DNA from: CAYLGY01 sp964383325
Lineage (GTDB): Bacteria > Pseudomonadota > Alphaproteobacteria > Rhizobiales > Rhizobiaceae
Direction: 5' to 3'
Assembly (NCBI GenBank): GCA_964383325.1
Contig: CAYLGY010000033.1
Location: 1 to 27,936, forward strand
DNA: 27,936 nucleotides
Position numbers and translations under genes: made by a program. Positions 1 to 6,782 of the stretch are shown piece after piece; position 1 is the stretch's first letter, and each line of letters opens with the position of its first letter. The notes under the pieces are model-generated. The model did no database searches and was not told where the DNA came from. It worked only from the letters and a program-made list of their open reading frames with translations.

Positions 1-140
1 TTTCCGGACAAGAACCTGCGCCAACAGGAAATCAACAGGTTCCCGGAAAGTGGTCTCCGCTTTCCGGACAAGAACCAGCGTTGGCATAGGCATCGGATCC
101 GGGGCAGCGGTTCTCCTGGGGTCATGATCCTGAAGGGCCA
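1..140. repeat. Intergenic palindromic repeat cluster with a 20-bp direct repeat
   Basis: Positions 1-20 and 61-80 are near-identical (19 of 20 bases; both begin TTTCCGGACAAGAACC). The second copy follows GGTTCCCGGAAAGTGG at 38-53, so 38-76 forms an imperfect GGAA/TTCC-rich palindrome. Its core, CCGCTTTCCGG, recurs at 8680-8690 and 18987-18997 and, with one change, at 19125-19136. The pattern resembles small palindromic intergenic repeats common in rhizobial-type genomes. No gene is seen in 1-176. The first repeat is cut by the window edge. Confidence 0.6.
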
Positions 141-176
141 TTGCGCGTCCCACAATTGACGAAAGCGCCGCCGCTT

Positions 177-1154
177 TCACGCGGGCGCGCGCTCGCACGC
201 CTCCCAGGCGAGGGCGTCGACATCGGCGAGGATCTCGTCGATTTCCCGGGATCCGGACGGCAATCGCCCGCTTGGATCGATGCGCTTCAACCGGCAGCCG
301 GGTGGCTTGCCGATGCGAAGGGCGTGAAAGCGCCGGCGCCGGGGCGGTGGAGGCGGCGGTGAGGAGGCGAGTTCCTTTCGGATGCGCGCCCGCTCCTCCC
401 GGCTCGGCAAGGGTTGTACGGGCCGGCTGGCCGCTTCCGCCTTGCGTTGTGCAAGTTCGTGTTCACGAAGGGCCCACCAGCGGGCGAAGCGTCTGGCTTG
501 CGCAGGCAAATCCTTCAAAGCCTCCTCGACCGCGTTCATGCGGGCCTTCAAGCGCCCGGCATTGAAAAGGTCAGTGCCGGAACACCGTATCGGCAAGGAT
601 TGAAGGTGCTTCACGCCCGGAGCGGCCGGGTTCAGGCCCATACTGTCCTGACGCGGCGGATCGAACAGGGAAAACCGTGAGAACAGCTCGCCCGCCTTGG
701 GGCGCTGGGCGCGCTCCGGAAGGTGGACCTGCCAATGGGGCGAAAATCGCCGAGGCGGCGCCACTTGCCGCGTTGAAACAACAAGCCTGGAAGGCGCCAG
801 CGCCCTGGCACAGTTCTCTTCCGGTGTCTCGGGAGCAGGCTCCGGCGAATTGCCTTCGGCTTCGCCCTTGGCTTCCGACTGGCGCAAGGCCTTCTCGCGC
901 AAGGTGCGATGGATGCAGGCATGCGGCTTGATGGGCCTCGGCGGCTTGCCCTCGCGGAGCTGCACCTCGATGCGCATTGCCGCATAGATGACGATTCTGC
1001 GCACCGCCGATTCGACCGGCCGGAGCGTGGCGAGAATGTAGGAACGGAGGCGTCGCGTGATCTCGGAGCGGTTCCCGAGGGCGGCAACGCAACCCGAAAG
1101 AATGCGCAATATGGCCGTCACATGCCATCGCACCCTTTCGTCCACTTCCTGCAC
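177..1154 (-). CDS. Conserved-looking protein of unknown function upstream-adjacent to ptsN
   Basis: A 325-residue reading frame whose family I do not recognise. I chose the GTG at 1154 because GGGAGGG lies seven bases before it. An ATG at 1199 (340 residues) and a TTG at 1304 are in frame but have no good ribosome-binding site. Residues about 1-60 look structured and basic (RSEITRRLRSYILATLRPVE, then a hydrophobic IVIYAAM). The middle is low in predicted structure and rich in Pro, Glu and Arg. Residues about 205-250 resemble a helical segment (KDLPAQARRFARWWALREHE), and near residue 265 there is a run of six prolines followed by four arginines. There is no signal peptide or membrane segment. 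It lies about 200 bases downstream of ptsN on the same strand, so it could be read through from it. The length of the open frame and its codon use support a real gene. Confidence 0.6.
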   Translation of the reverse strand: MQEVDERVRWHVTAILRILSGCVAALGNRSEITRRLRSYILATLRPVESAVRRIVIYAAMRIEVQLREGKPPRPIKPHACIHRTLREKALRQSEAKGEAEGNSPEPAPETPEENCARALAPSRLVVSTRQVAPPRRFSPHWQVHLPERAQRPKAGELFSRFSLFDPPRQDSMGLNPAAPGVKHLQSLPIRCSGTDLFNAGRLKARMNAVEEALKDLPAQARRFARWWALREHELAQRKAEAASRPVQPLPSREERARIRKELASSPPPPPPRRRRFHALRIGKPPGCRLKRIDPSGRLPSGSREIDEILADVDALAWEACERAPA

Positions 1155-1358
1155 CGCGATTCCCTCCCGTGATTCATCAACAGGCGAGCAGTATCGCATG
1201 GGCTGGAGGCAGGGGGACAAGACAACGTGAAAAATGTACGCGGCCTTGCGGCGCGCGGGATGGACGATACGGGAAGCGGGGAAATGCGGGAGCGCAGCCG
1301 ACAAGAGGCGGCACGGTCAGAGCCCCGCATCCTCCCGGGATGCAGGACAACTCAAGGC

Positions 1359-1823
1359 TTATGCCGCGTGGGAAGCCGGCGCCTTCGACAGGATATTGTA
1401 GATCATGGCGGCATCCGTCATGCCCCGGATCTTCGCCACCGTCTCGGGGTTGCGCAAGACCCGCGCGATTTTCGACAGTGCCTTCAAATGATCGGCGCCG
1501 GCGCTTTCCGGCACCAGCAGCAGGAAGACCAGATCCACCGGCTGGTCGTCCAGCGCATCAAAATCGACCGGATTCTTCAATCGCGCAAACACGCCCGTGA
1601 TCCGCTCCAGCCGCGCCAGCTTGCCATGCGGAATGGCGATGCCTCCGCCGACGCCCGTCGAGCCGAGCAATTCGCGCTGCAATACCGTATCGAGGATTTC
1701 GCGCTCCGGCAGGCCGGTGAGACCGGCCGCCTTTTCTGCCATCAACTGAAGCAATTGCTTCTTTGAATTGGCCTTCAGCGCCGGCATTACCGACTCAATG
1801 CCGATCAGGTCACTCAAATCCAT
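1359..1823 (-). CDS. ptsN: PTS IIA-like nitrogen-regulatory protein PtsN (EIIA-Ntr)
   Basis: A 154-residue protein that matches the PtsN family over its full length. In the nitrogen PTS the protein accepts phosphate from NPr and regulates partners such as potassium transporters and stress or nitrogen signalling; it does not transport sugar. The phospho-acceptor is His66 in the motif GGGIAIPHGK, and the fold-typical segment PVDLVFLLLVPE follows. The start is ATG at 1823, with AAGGGA about ten bases upstream. It follows hpf by 64 bases, the usual alphaproteobacterial neighbour order. In many relatives rpoN lies just upstream of hpf, but it is absent here (see the gap at 2488-2866). Identification is firm; the specific targets are not visible. 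Confidence 0.95.
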   Translation of the reverse strand: MDLSDLIGIESVMPALKANSKKQLLQLMAEKAAGLTGLPEREILDTVLQRELLGSTGVGGGIAIPHGKLARLERITGVFARLKNPVDFDALDDQPVDLVFLLLVPESAGADHLKALSKIARVLRNPETVAKIRGMTDAAMIYNILSKAPASHAA

Positions 1824-1887
1824 CTATATGAAGTCCCTTGCTCACCATGGCGGCAAACGGCGCGTCTGCTCGGATGACCCGCAGGCC

Positions 1888-2487
1888 TTACTGCTCACCT
1901 GCCTTGCGCGCTACTTCGGATGGATCGATCCACCCAATATTGCCGTCCGGCCGGCGATAGACGATGTTGACTTCGCCATTGCCGGCATTCCGGAACACGA
2001 AGACCGGATGGTCCTTTGTATCCAGCTCGATGACCGCGGTAGCCACGGACATGGTCTCCACCGGCAGCGTGGTCTCGGCAACGATTGCCGGAGAATAATC
2101 CTGCGGAACTTCTTCCTCGACGTCCTCGCCCATGCCGCCGACAATGCGGTAGGCGACGGACTCGCTCGCGCCCCGGCCATTGCGAAGGTCGGCAGTATGG
2201 TCCCGCAGCCGGCGCTTGTAACGACGCAAGCGCTTTTCCAGACGGTCAGCTGCCGCATCGAAGGAAAAGACGGGTTCCTGCGCCTCGCCGCGCGTGTGGA
2301 GCGAAATCCCCGTATCGAGCCGGATCAGACAGTCCGTCGCAAAGCCGGCCCGGGTCTTCTCGACCGTGACCTGGCCGGAATAGCCGCCATCGAAATATTT
2401 CTCCACCGCCTGCCGGACACGTTCCTCGATCTTGCCACGAAAGGCATCGCCGACTTCCATATGCTTGCCGGAAACACGCAGATTCAT
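1888..2487 (-). CDS. hpf: Long-form ribosome hibernation promoting factor
   Basis: A 199-residue protein with the two-domain layout of long HPF. Residues about 1-105 are the 30S-binding S30AE/YfiA domain (opening MNLRVSGKHMEVGDAFR, with the basic stretch RLEKRLRRYKRRLRDH near 83-98). Residues about 140-195 are the dimerisation domain (HPVFVFRNAGNGEVNIVYRR, then DGNIGWIDP). Long HPF is known to pair 70S ribosomes into inactive 100S dimers in stationary phase. The acidic linker (GEDVEEEVPQDY) between the domains is typical. The start is ATG at 2485-2487; only a weak AGGCGA precedes it. It is followed by ptsN and probably co-transcribed. Its promoter should lie in the repeat-containing gap 2488-2866, but I could not settle on one. 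Confidence 0.94.
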   Translation of the reverse strand: MNLRVSGKHMEVGDAFRGKIEERVRQAVEKYFDGGYSGQVTVEKTRAGFATDCLIRLDTGISLHTRGEAQEPVFSFDAAADRLEKRLRRYKRRLRDHTADLRNGRGASESVAYRIVGGMGEDVEEEVPQDYSPAIVAETTLPVETMSVATAVIELDTKDHPVFVFRNAGNGEVNIVYRRPDGNIGWIDPSEVARKAGEQ

Positions 2488-2866
2488 GCTGGATTCGCCT
2501 ATTTCACTAGAGCTGATGACTCAGGGTCAGGACCTGTCGATATATGCGCAATGACGATCAAGCCGGGGTCGACCTGCTGCGTCAAAGCCCTCGACCGGGA
2601 GCGTAACCCCGCTCATCGGACTCTTCCTTCCATCTCTCGCCATTTCAAACGCCATTACACACATATCGACAGGTCCTGACCCCAGGTTAACCCCGATGCA
2701 CCAAGGCGAAAAGGGGAGCCGATTTCATGGGTCCTGACCAAAAACGGGGTGCCTCGCACAATCCGCGACCATGTCTGCACGATTTGAAGCATGCGCCACC
2801 CGAAAACGTCCGGCCATCTAGTCACTTCCGGCGTCGATGTCAACTCGTTCAGCATCACCTGCAATG
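2488..2866. other. 379-bp gap between lptB and hpf, at the usual rpoN position
   Basis: No convincing gene is present. The gap contains a 20-bp perfect inverted repeat (2524-2543 with 2663-2682), a third copy of the core GGTCCTGACC at 2730-2739, and on the minus strand a 69-codon open frame (2655-2864, TTG start) that runs through the right repeat arm and matches no family I know. Many alphaproteobacteria have rpoN (sigma-54, about 1.5 kb) between lptB and hpf. None of the sigma-54 C-terminal signatures can be read here in any frame. Interpretation as a deletion scar or insertion remnant is inference. Confidence 0.6.
2524..2682. repeat. REPIN/MITE-like inverted repeat (20-bp arms, 119-bp spacer)
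   Basis: The left arm at 2524-2543 begins GGGTCAGGACCTG and is the exact reverse complement of 2663-2682, which ends CAGGTCCTGACCC. The spacer 2544-2662 has no open frame of note. The same GGTCCTGACC core is repeated at 2730-2739. From general knowledge, paired inverted short repeats with a GGGGTCAGG-type core often flank or derive from REP-associated (Y1/IS200-like) transposase elements. No transposase gene is present in this window, so it would be a non-autonomous or decayed copy. Confidence 0.6.
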
Positions 2867-3646
2867 CTACAGTGTGAAGCGCTCGCCCAGATAGTGGCGC
2901 CGCACCTCCGGGTCGGTGACAATCTCCGCCGGCCGGCCATGGGTCAGCAATTCGCCGGCGTGAATGATATAGGCCCGGTCGATCAGCCCCAGCGTCTCGC
3001 GGACATTGTGATCGGTAATCAGGACGCCGATGCCACGCGCCGTCAGATGGCGCACCAACTCCTGGATATCGGCAACGGCAATCGGATCGACGCCCGCAAA
3101 GGGCTCGTCGAGCAGCATGAAATTCGGATCGCTGGCGAGCGCGCGCGCGATTTCGAGGCGCCGCCTCTCGCCGCCCGAGAGCGCAATCGCGGGCGAATCG
3201 CGCAGATGGGCGATGTGGAACTCCTCCAGAAGAGCATCGAGCTTGCCGGCCCGCGCGGCCTTGTCGCGCTCGGAAATCTCCAGCACGGCAAGGATGTTGC
3301 CGGCTACAGTCAGCCCCCGGAAGATCGAGGATTCCTGCGGCAGATAGCCGATGCCGAGACGGGCACGCCGGTACATCGGCATGTGGGTGACGTCGTTGCC
3401 GTCCAGCTCGATCGTGCCTTCATCGACCGGAATGAGGCCGGTGACCATGTAGAAGCAGGTGGTCTTGCCGGCGCCGTTCGGCCCGAGAATCCCGACCGCC
3501 TCGCCGGCCCGGACGCCGAAGGAAACACCGTTGACCACGCGCCTGCCCTTGTAGGATTTGACGAGGCTGCGCGCGACGAGCGTTCCCTGCCGGCCACCTG
3601 CTCCTGCCTGGCCTGATGCGTGCTCCACCGGACCTGCACCCTTCAT
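2867..3646 (-). CDS. lptB: LPS export ABC transporter ATP-binding protein LptB
   Basis: A 259-residue ABC ATPase that powers lipopolysaccharide extraction from the inner membrane with LptF/LptG. Visible motifs are Walker A GPNGAGKTT (55-63), the LptB-typical YLPQESSIFRGLTV (101-114), the signature LSGGERRR (156-163), Walker B FMLLDEPFAGVDP (176-188) and the switch histidine in LITDHNV (209-215). The start is ATG at 3646 with GGAAGA six bases upstream. This gives a roughly 20-residue Gly/Ala-rich N-terminal extension compared with E. coli LptB. The open frame continues upstream to 4219, but that part is the antisense-frame shadow of lptA. It is third in the lptC-lptA-lptB run, with a 44-base gap after lptA. 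LptF, LptG and LptD are not in the window. Confidence 0.96.
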   Translation of the reverse strand: MKGAGPVEHASGQAGAGGRQGTLVARSLVKSYKGRRVVNGVSFGVRAGEAVGILGPNGAGKTTCFYMVTGLIPVDEGTIELDGNDVTHMPMYRRARLGIGYLPQESSIFRGLTVAGNILAVLEISERDKAARAGKLDALLEEFHIAHLRDSPAIALSGGERRRLEIARALASDPNFMLLDEPFAGVDPIAVADIQELVRHLTARGIGVLITDHNVRETLGLIDRAYIIHAGELLTHGRPAEIVTDPEVRRHYLGERFTL

Positions 3647-3690
3647 GTTCGATCTTCCGTCATCCGGCTGCCCGCTCACCGAGAAAAGGA

Positions 3691-4239
3691 TTACTGGCCC
3701 TGGCCCGGCGTCAGCTGCATGATGATCCGGCCGCCTTCGGAAGCGCGATCGCCGCAGCCCTCGAAGCGCGCCTGCCCGGTGCGCATCTCCACGGTCAGCT
3801 TGCAGCCGACGATGACATTGTCGCCCTCGGACAGCACGACCTTGCTGCCGGTCATGACCAGCACCTCGCTGCGCATGTCGAACGTGCCGCGATCTCCGGT
3901 CGCGACCTGATCGCGCGAGCGGACATAGACCTTGCCATCCGCCTCCAGCCGCTCGATCGCCGCGCCGCCGCCGGCGACCGGCCCGCCGCCGCTGGAATAA
4001 TGCACCACCATGCGGCCGGCCTTCACCTGGGTCTCGCCCTGGGCAACGCTGACATTGCCGGAAAAGACGGCAACGCGCTCCTTGTCGCGGATCTCGAGAC
4101 GATCGCTCTCGATCTGGATCGGCTGATTGCCGGAAAGCCGCAGCCCGGTCATGCGCCCTGCCCCGGTCTCCTGACCAAGCGCCGCCGAAGCGGCCAGCAC
4201 CATCAGCGACATTGCGCAAATCCGTACTCTATTCGCCAT
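3691..4239 (-). CDS. lptA: LPS transport periplasmic protein LptA
   Basis: A 182-residue protein with an N-terminal signal peptide (hydrophobic MSLMVLAASAALG, probable cleavage near residue 21-23) followed by an OstA/LptA-type beta-jellyroll. Typical features are QPIQIESDRLEIRDKERVAVFSGNV (about 39-63) and repeating short beta-strands through residue 165. LptA forms the periplasmic bridge that carries LPS from LptC to LptD. The start is ATG at 4239, preceded by GGAAGGAG inside the end of lptC. The two genes overlap by 11 bases, indicating translational coupling. Two cysteines (in VGCKL and EGCGD) sit near the C-terminus. Identification rests on the fold pattern, the signal peptide and the position between lptC and lptB. 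Confidence 0.9.
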   Translation of the reverse strand: MANRVRICAMSLMVLAASAALGQETGAGRMTGLRLSGNQPIQIESDRLEIRDKERVAVFSGNVSVAQGETQVKAGRMVVHYSSGGGPVAGGGAAIERLEADGKVYVRSRDQVATGDRGTFDMRSEVLVMTGSKVVLSEGDNVIVGCKLTVEMRTGQARFEGCGDRASEGGRIIMQLTPGQGQ

Positions 4240-4918
4240 TCATGCGACTCCTTCCCGACAAGCCGTCCATGCCCGGCGCGATCGTCAAGCGCACTCCGTC
4301 CGCGAACAGGATGACGCGGCCGCGTTCGGTTACGCGCATGGAGCCGGCCATCAGCGTCGAGCCCTGCATCTCGATCCGCACCGGGTCGCCCGTTGCGAGC
4401 CCGCCCGATGCGACGTCGATATGCGCGGACTGGAACCGGGCCACCACGCCATTGGTGGTGGTTACCGTCATCTCGCTGGTGATGTCGAGCAGTTTGTTGT
4501 CATTGTCATACAGGCCGCCATCGGCGACGATCGCGGCCCGGATGGCGGCATCGAGCGGCACGTCCGCCTCGATCTGCTCGAGCTCCACCAGATCGGCGCC
4601 GCCAATTCCCCGGACCGCACGCTCGGCCGACAGCGAATAGGGCAGATTCTCGCGTGTGAAACCATTCAGCCGCGCATCGGTCATGACGAGCTTTCCGTCC
4701 TCCACCGCCGCTCCCGTGATCTCGGCAACGAAGCCATCGCGCGTCGACCACCAGGCCCAGACTGCAAAGACGAGCAAAAGGGCCGCCGCGGCAATCGGCA
4801 CGCCGATCTTGAGCAGCCGCACCCGGCGCGAATGCCGGCGGGCGCGCGCGAACTGCCTGTCGGCCTTGCGCGCGGCCAGATAGGGCACAGAATCGGATCG
4901 GGCGGTCTCATGGGTCAT
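4229..4918 (-). CDS. lptC: LPS export system protein LptC
   Basis: A bitopic inner-membrane protein of 229 residues. There is a basic cytoplasmic tail, one membrane helix at about 36-57 (IGVPIAAAALLLVFAVWAWW) and a periplasmic beta-jellyroll domain. The pattern GFTRENLPYSLSAERAVR and the terminal strands RVILFADGVRLTI fit the LptC/YrbK family. LptC receives LPS from LptB2FG and passes it to LptA. I chose the ATG at 4918. The frame extends 18 codons to a TTG at 4972, giving an Arg/Lys-rich extension with no clear ribosome-binding site. Its stop overlaps the lptA start. It is the first gene of the lptC-A-B run and is divergent from the S49 peptidase across about 200 bases. Confidence 0.88.
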   Translation of the reverse strand: MTHETARSDSVPYLAARKADRQFARARRHSRRVRLLKIGVPIAAAALLLVFAVWAWWSTRDGFVAEITGAAVEDGKLVMTDARLNGFTRENLPYSLSAERAVRGIGGADLVELEQIEADVPLDAAIRAAIVADGGLYDNDNKLLDITSEMTVTTTNGVVARFQSAHIDVASGGLATGDPVRIEMQGSTLMAGSMRVTERGRVILFADGVRLTIAPGMDGLSGRSRMNGE

Positions 4919-5118
4919 GGATCGGAACCGGATTTCGTCCGCCTTCTTGCGCCGGCGCGCCAATGCGCGCAAGTCTGTTCGGCCTCACGGCGCATTGCAG
5001 CGCAATATGGTTATTGTTGGATGAAGAATGCAATGCGGATCGCGACAAGGGCCCTTTCCCGGTTTGCATCCGGCGCGAAACCCACTAAATGGGTAACTTC
5101 ACCCGTGAGGACCCGCCC

Positions 5119-6072
5119 ATGCCCAGCAACGCCGATGAGATGATCGACCGGCGCCGGTTGCGCCGCAAACTGACCTTCTGGAGAGTGGCCGCCTTTCTCA
5201 TCGCCGCCATCGCGCTGGCCTGGTCCGCCATGTATCTGGGCGATCTCGACTCGCCCTTCGCCAGCGATCACATCGCGAAGGTGCGGATCGAGGGCACGAT
5301 CCTCGAGGATGAGGAACTGCTGGAACGCCTGCGGCAGATCGCAGACAGCCGGCGCGTCAAGGGCGTGATCCTGGCCATCGACTCACCCGGCGGCACCACG
5401 GCCGGGGGCGAGGCGATCTTCGAGGCGATCCGGCGCATCGCCGAGCAGAAGCCCGTGGCGGCGCAGGTCGGCACGCTGGCAGCCTCGGCCGGCTACATGA
5501 TCGCCAGCGCCAGCGACCATATCGTCGCCCGGCAATCCTCGATCATCGGCTCGATCGGCGTCCTGGTGCAATTCCCTGATTTCACCGGCCTCATGGAGAA
5601 GCTGGGCATCGGCATGGAATCCATCAAGTCGTCGCCGCTGAAGGCCGAGCCCAACCCGTTTTCGCCAACCACCGAGCCGGAGCGCGCCATGATCCGCCGC
5701 ATGGTGATGGATTCCTATGAATGGTTCGTCGATCTCGTCGCCGATCGGCGGCCGCTTGAACGCAGCGAGGTGCTCGCGCTCGCCGACGGCTCGATCTTCA
5801 CCGGCCGCCAGGCGCTGGAGCGCAAGCTCGTCGATGCGCTGGGCGGCGAGGAAATCGCGAAGGAATGGCTGACCGGGAAACTTGGCAACGAATATGAGGT
5901 CCTGGAATGGCGTCCGAGGTCCGGAACCGGCGTCCCGGCCTGGCTCTCGGCATGGCTCGACCTGCCGACCGGTACGACCGCCTTGATCGAGCGCCTGGGG
6001 GCCGAGCGTATATTCCTTGACGGGCTCGTGTCGGTCTGGCAACCTGACCTTCCGGGAAGGACATCAAAATAA
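5119..6072 (+). CDS. sppA: S49 family signal-peptide peptidase, short SppA-type
   Basis: A 317-residue inner-membrane serine protease with a Ser/Lys dyad that degrades cleaved signal peptides in characterised relatives. One membrane anchor lies at about 22-40 after a basic N-terminus. The oxyanion-region motif IDSPGGTTAGG is at 88-98, the nucleophile Ser123 is in GTLAASAGYMIAS, and the general-base Lys175 is in SSPLKAEPNPFSP. The length is that of the single-domain bacterial form, half of E. coli SppA. I chose ATG 5119 because GTGAGGA precedes it at good spacing. An in-frame ATG at 5089 would add ten residues but lacks such a site. It lies 70 bases upstream of ihfB, its common alphaproteobacterial partner gene. 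Confidence 0.92.
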   Translation: MPSNADEMIDRRRLRRKLTFWRVAAFLIAAIALAWSAMYLGDLDSPFASDHIAKVRIEGTILEDEELLERLRQIADSRRVKGVILAIDSPGGTTAGGEAIFEAIRRIAEQKPVAAQVGTLAASAGYMIASASDHIVARQSSIIGSIGVLVQFPDFTGLMEKLGIGMESIKSSPLKAEPNPFSPTTEPERAMIRRMVMDSYEWFVDLVADRRPLERSEVLALADGSIFTGRQALERKLVDALGGEEIAKEWLTGKLGNEYEVLEWRPRSGTGVPAWLSAWLDLPTGTTALIERLGAERIFLDGLVSVWQPDLPGRTSK

Positions 6073-6142
6073 TATCGGGAAATCAACAGATTAGACCCGA
6101 TCCAGCTGAAAGCGCAGACGGTTTTTTGCAGAGGGATGCCAC

Positions 6143-6427
6143 ATGATCAAGTCCGAACTGGTGCAGATCATCGCCAGCCGCAATCCGCATCTTTTCCAGC
6201 GTGACGTCGAAACCATCGTCAACGCCGTGCTCAACGAGATCACCGAAGCGCTGGCGGAGGGCAATCGCGTCGAGCTGCGCGGCTTCGGCGCATTTTCCGT
6301 CAAGCACCGCCCGGCACGGGTGGGGCGCAATCCCCGCACGGGCGAAACGGTCCATGTCGAGGAGAAATGGGTACCGTTCTTCAAGACCGGCAAGGAACTG
6401 CGCGCCCGGCTCAATCCGGAATTCTGA
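6143..6427 (+). CDS. ihfB: Integration host factor beta subunit
   Basis: A 94-residue DNA-bending protein of the HU/IHF family. The opening MIKSELVQIIASRNPHLF and the beta-arm motif GRNPRTGE are characteristic of IHF-beta; the intercalating proline is Pro64. VPFFKTGKELRARLN closes the domain. With IhfA it bends DNA sharply at specific sites and takes part in promoter architecture, recombination and replication. The start is ATG at 6143 with AGAGGG about eight bases upstream. A TAATAT at 6070-6075 could be a -10 element, but no matching -35 is convincing. Downstream is the small membrane gene at 6445, separated by 17 bases. Confidence 0.96.
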   Translation: MIKSELVQIIASRNPHLFQRDVETIVNAVLNEITEALAEGNRVELRGFGAFSVKHRPARVGRNPRTGETVHVEEKWVPFFKTGKELRARLNPEF

Positions 6428-6444
6428 ACGGGCCGCGCCGACAG

Positions 6445-6777
6445 ATGATCCACCGCATCCTCTTCCTCCTCATCCTGGTGCCGCTGGCGATCCTGCTCGT
6501 GGCGCTGGCGGCAGCGAACCGCACGCCGTCGCCATTCACGGTCGATCCGTTCAATCCGGGCAATCCCGAGCTGACCGTCATCCTGCCGCTTTTCGTCTGG
6601 CTGTTCGCTGCCCTCGCCATCGGGATCCTCATCGGCTCGGCCGCCACCTGGATGCGCCAGGGGCGTTACCGGCGCGCGGCGCGGGAGAGGCAAAGGCGGG
6701 ACGGGCAAAGAGGCAGCGCAGGCAATGCCGCTCCGGCCGGCACGGGCGGCACGACCGGCCTGCCTGCCCGAAGCTGA
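6445..6777 (+). CDS. LapA-like two-helix inner-membrane protein (DUF1049)
   Basis: A 110-residue protein with two predicted membrane helices, at about 4-24 (ILFLLILVPLAILLVALAAA) and 45-66 (LPLFVWLFAALAIGILIGSA). NRTP between them and a short basic Arg/Gln/Gly-rich cytoplasmic tail follow the LapA/DUF1049 pattern. In E. coli, LapA works with LapB in LPS assembly; that role is not shown for this shorter protein. The start is ATG at 6445. The open frame extends upstream to 6367, but that part overlaps ihfB and carries no family similarity. It sits 17 bases after ihfB and ends five bases before the next gene, so the three are likely one transcript. Confidence 0.8.
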   Translation: MIHRILFLLILVPLAILLVALAAANRTPSPFTVDPFNPGNPELTVILPLFVWLFAALAIGILIGSAATWMRQGRYRRAARERQRRDGQRGSAGNAAPAGTGGTTGLPARS

Positions 6778-6782
6778 GCGCC

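Noticed and set aside
1..80. The two near-identical 20-mers as the start of a CRISPR array.
   Set aside because: Only two copies, internal palindromic character shared with other intergenic copies, no further spacers and no cas genes in the window.
3647..4219. A 191-residue N-terminal extension of LptB in an open frame reaching 4219.
   Set aside because: It overlaps lptA in another frame and ATG 3646 has a good ribosome-binding site; the extension does not look like protein.
6045..6075. A promoter for ihfB using TAATAT at 6070-6075.
   Set aside because: No acceptable -35 element exists at 16-19 bases upstream.
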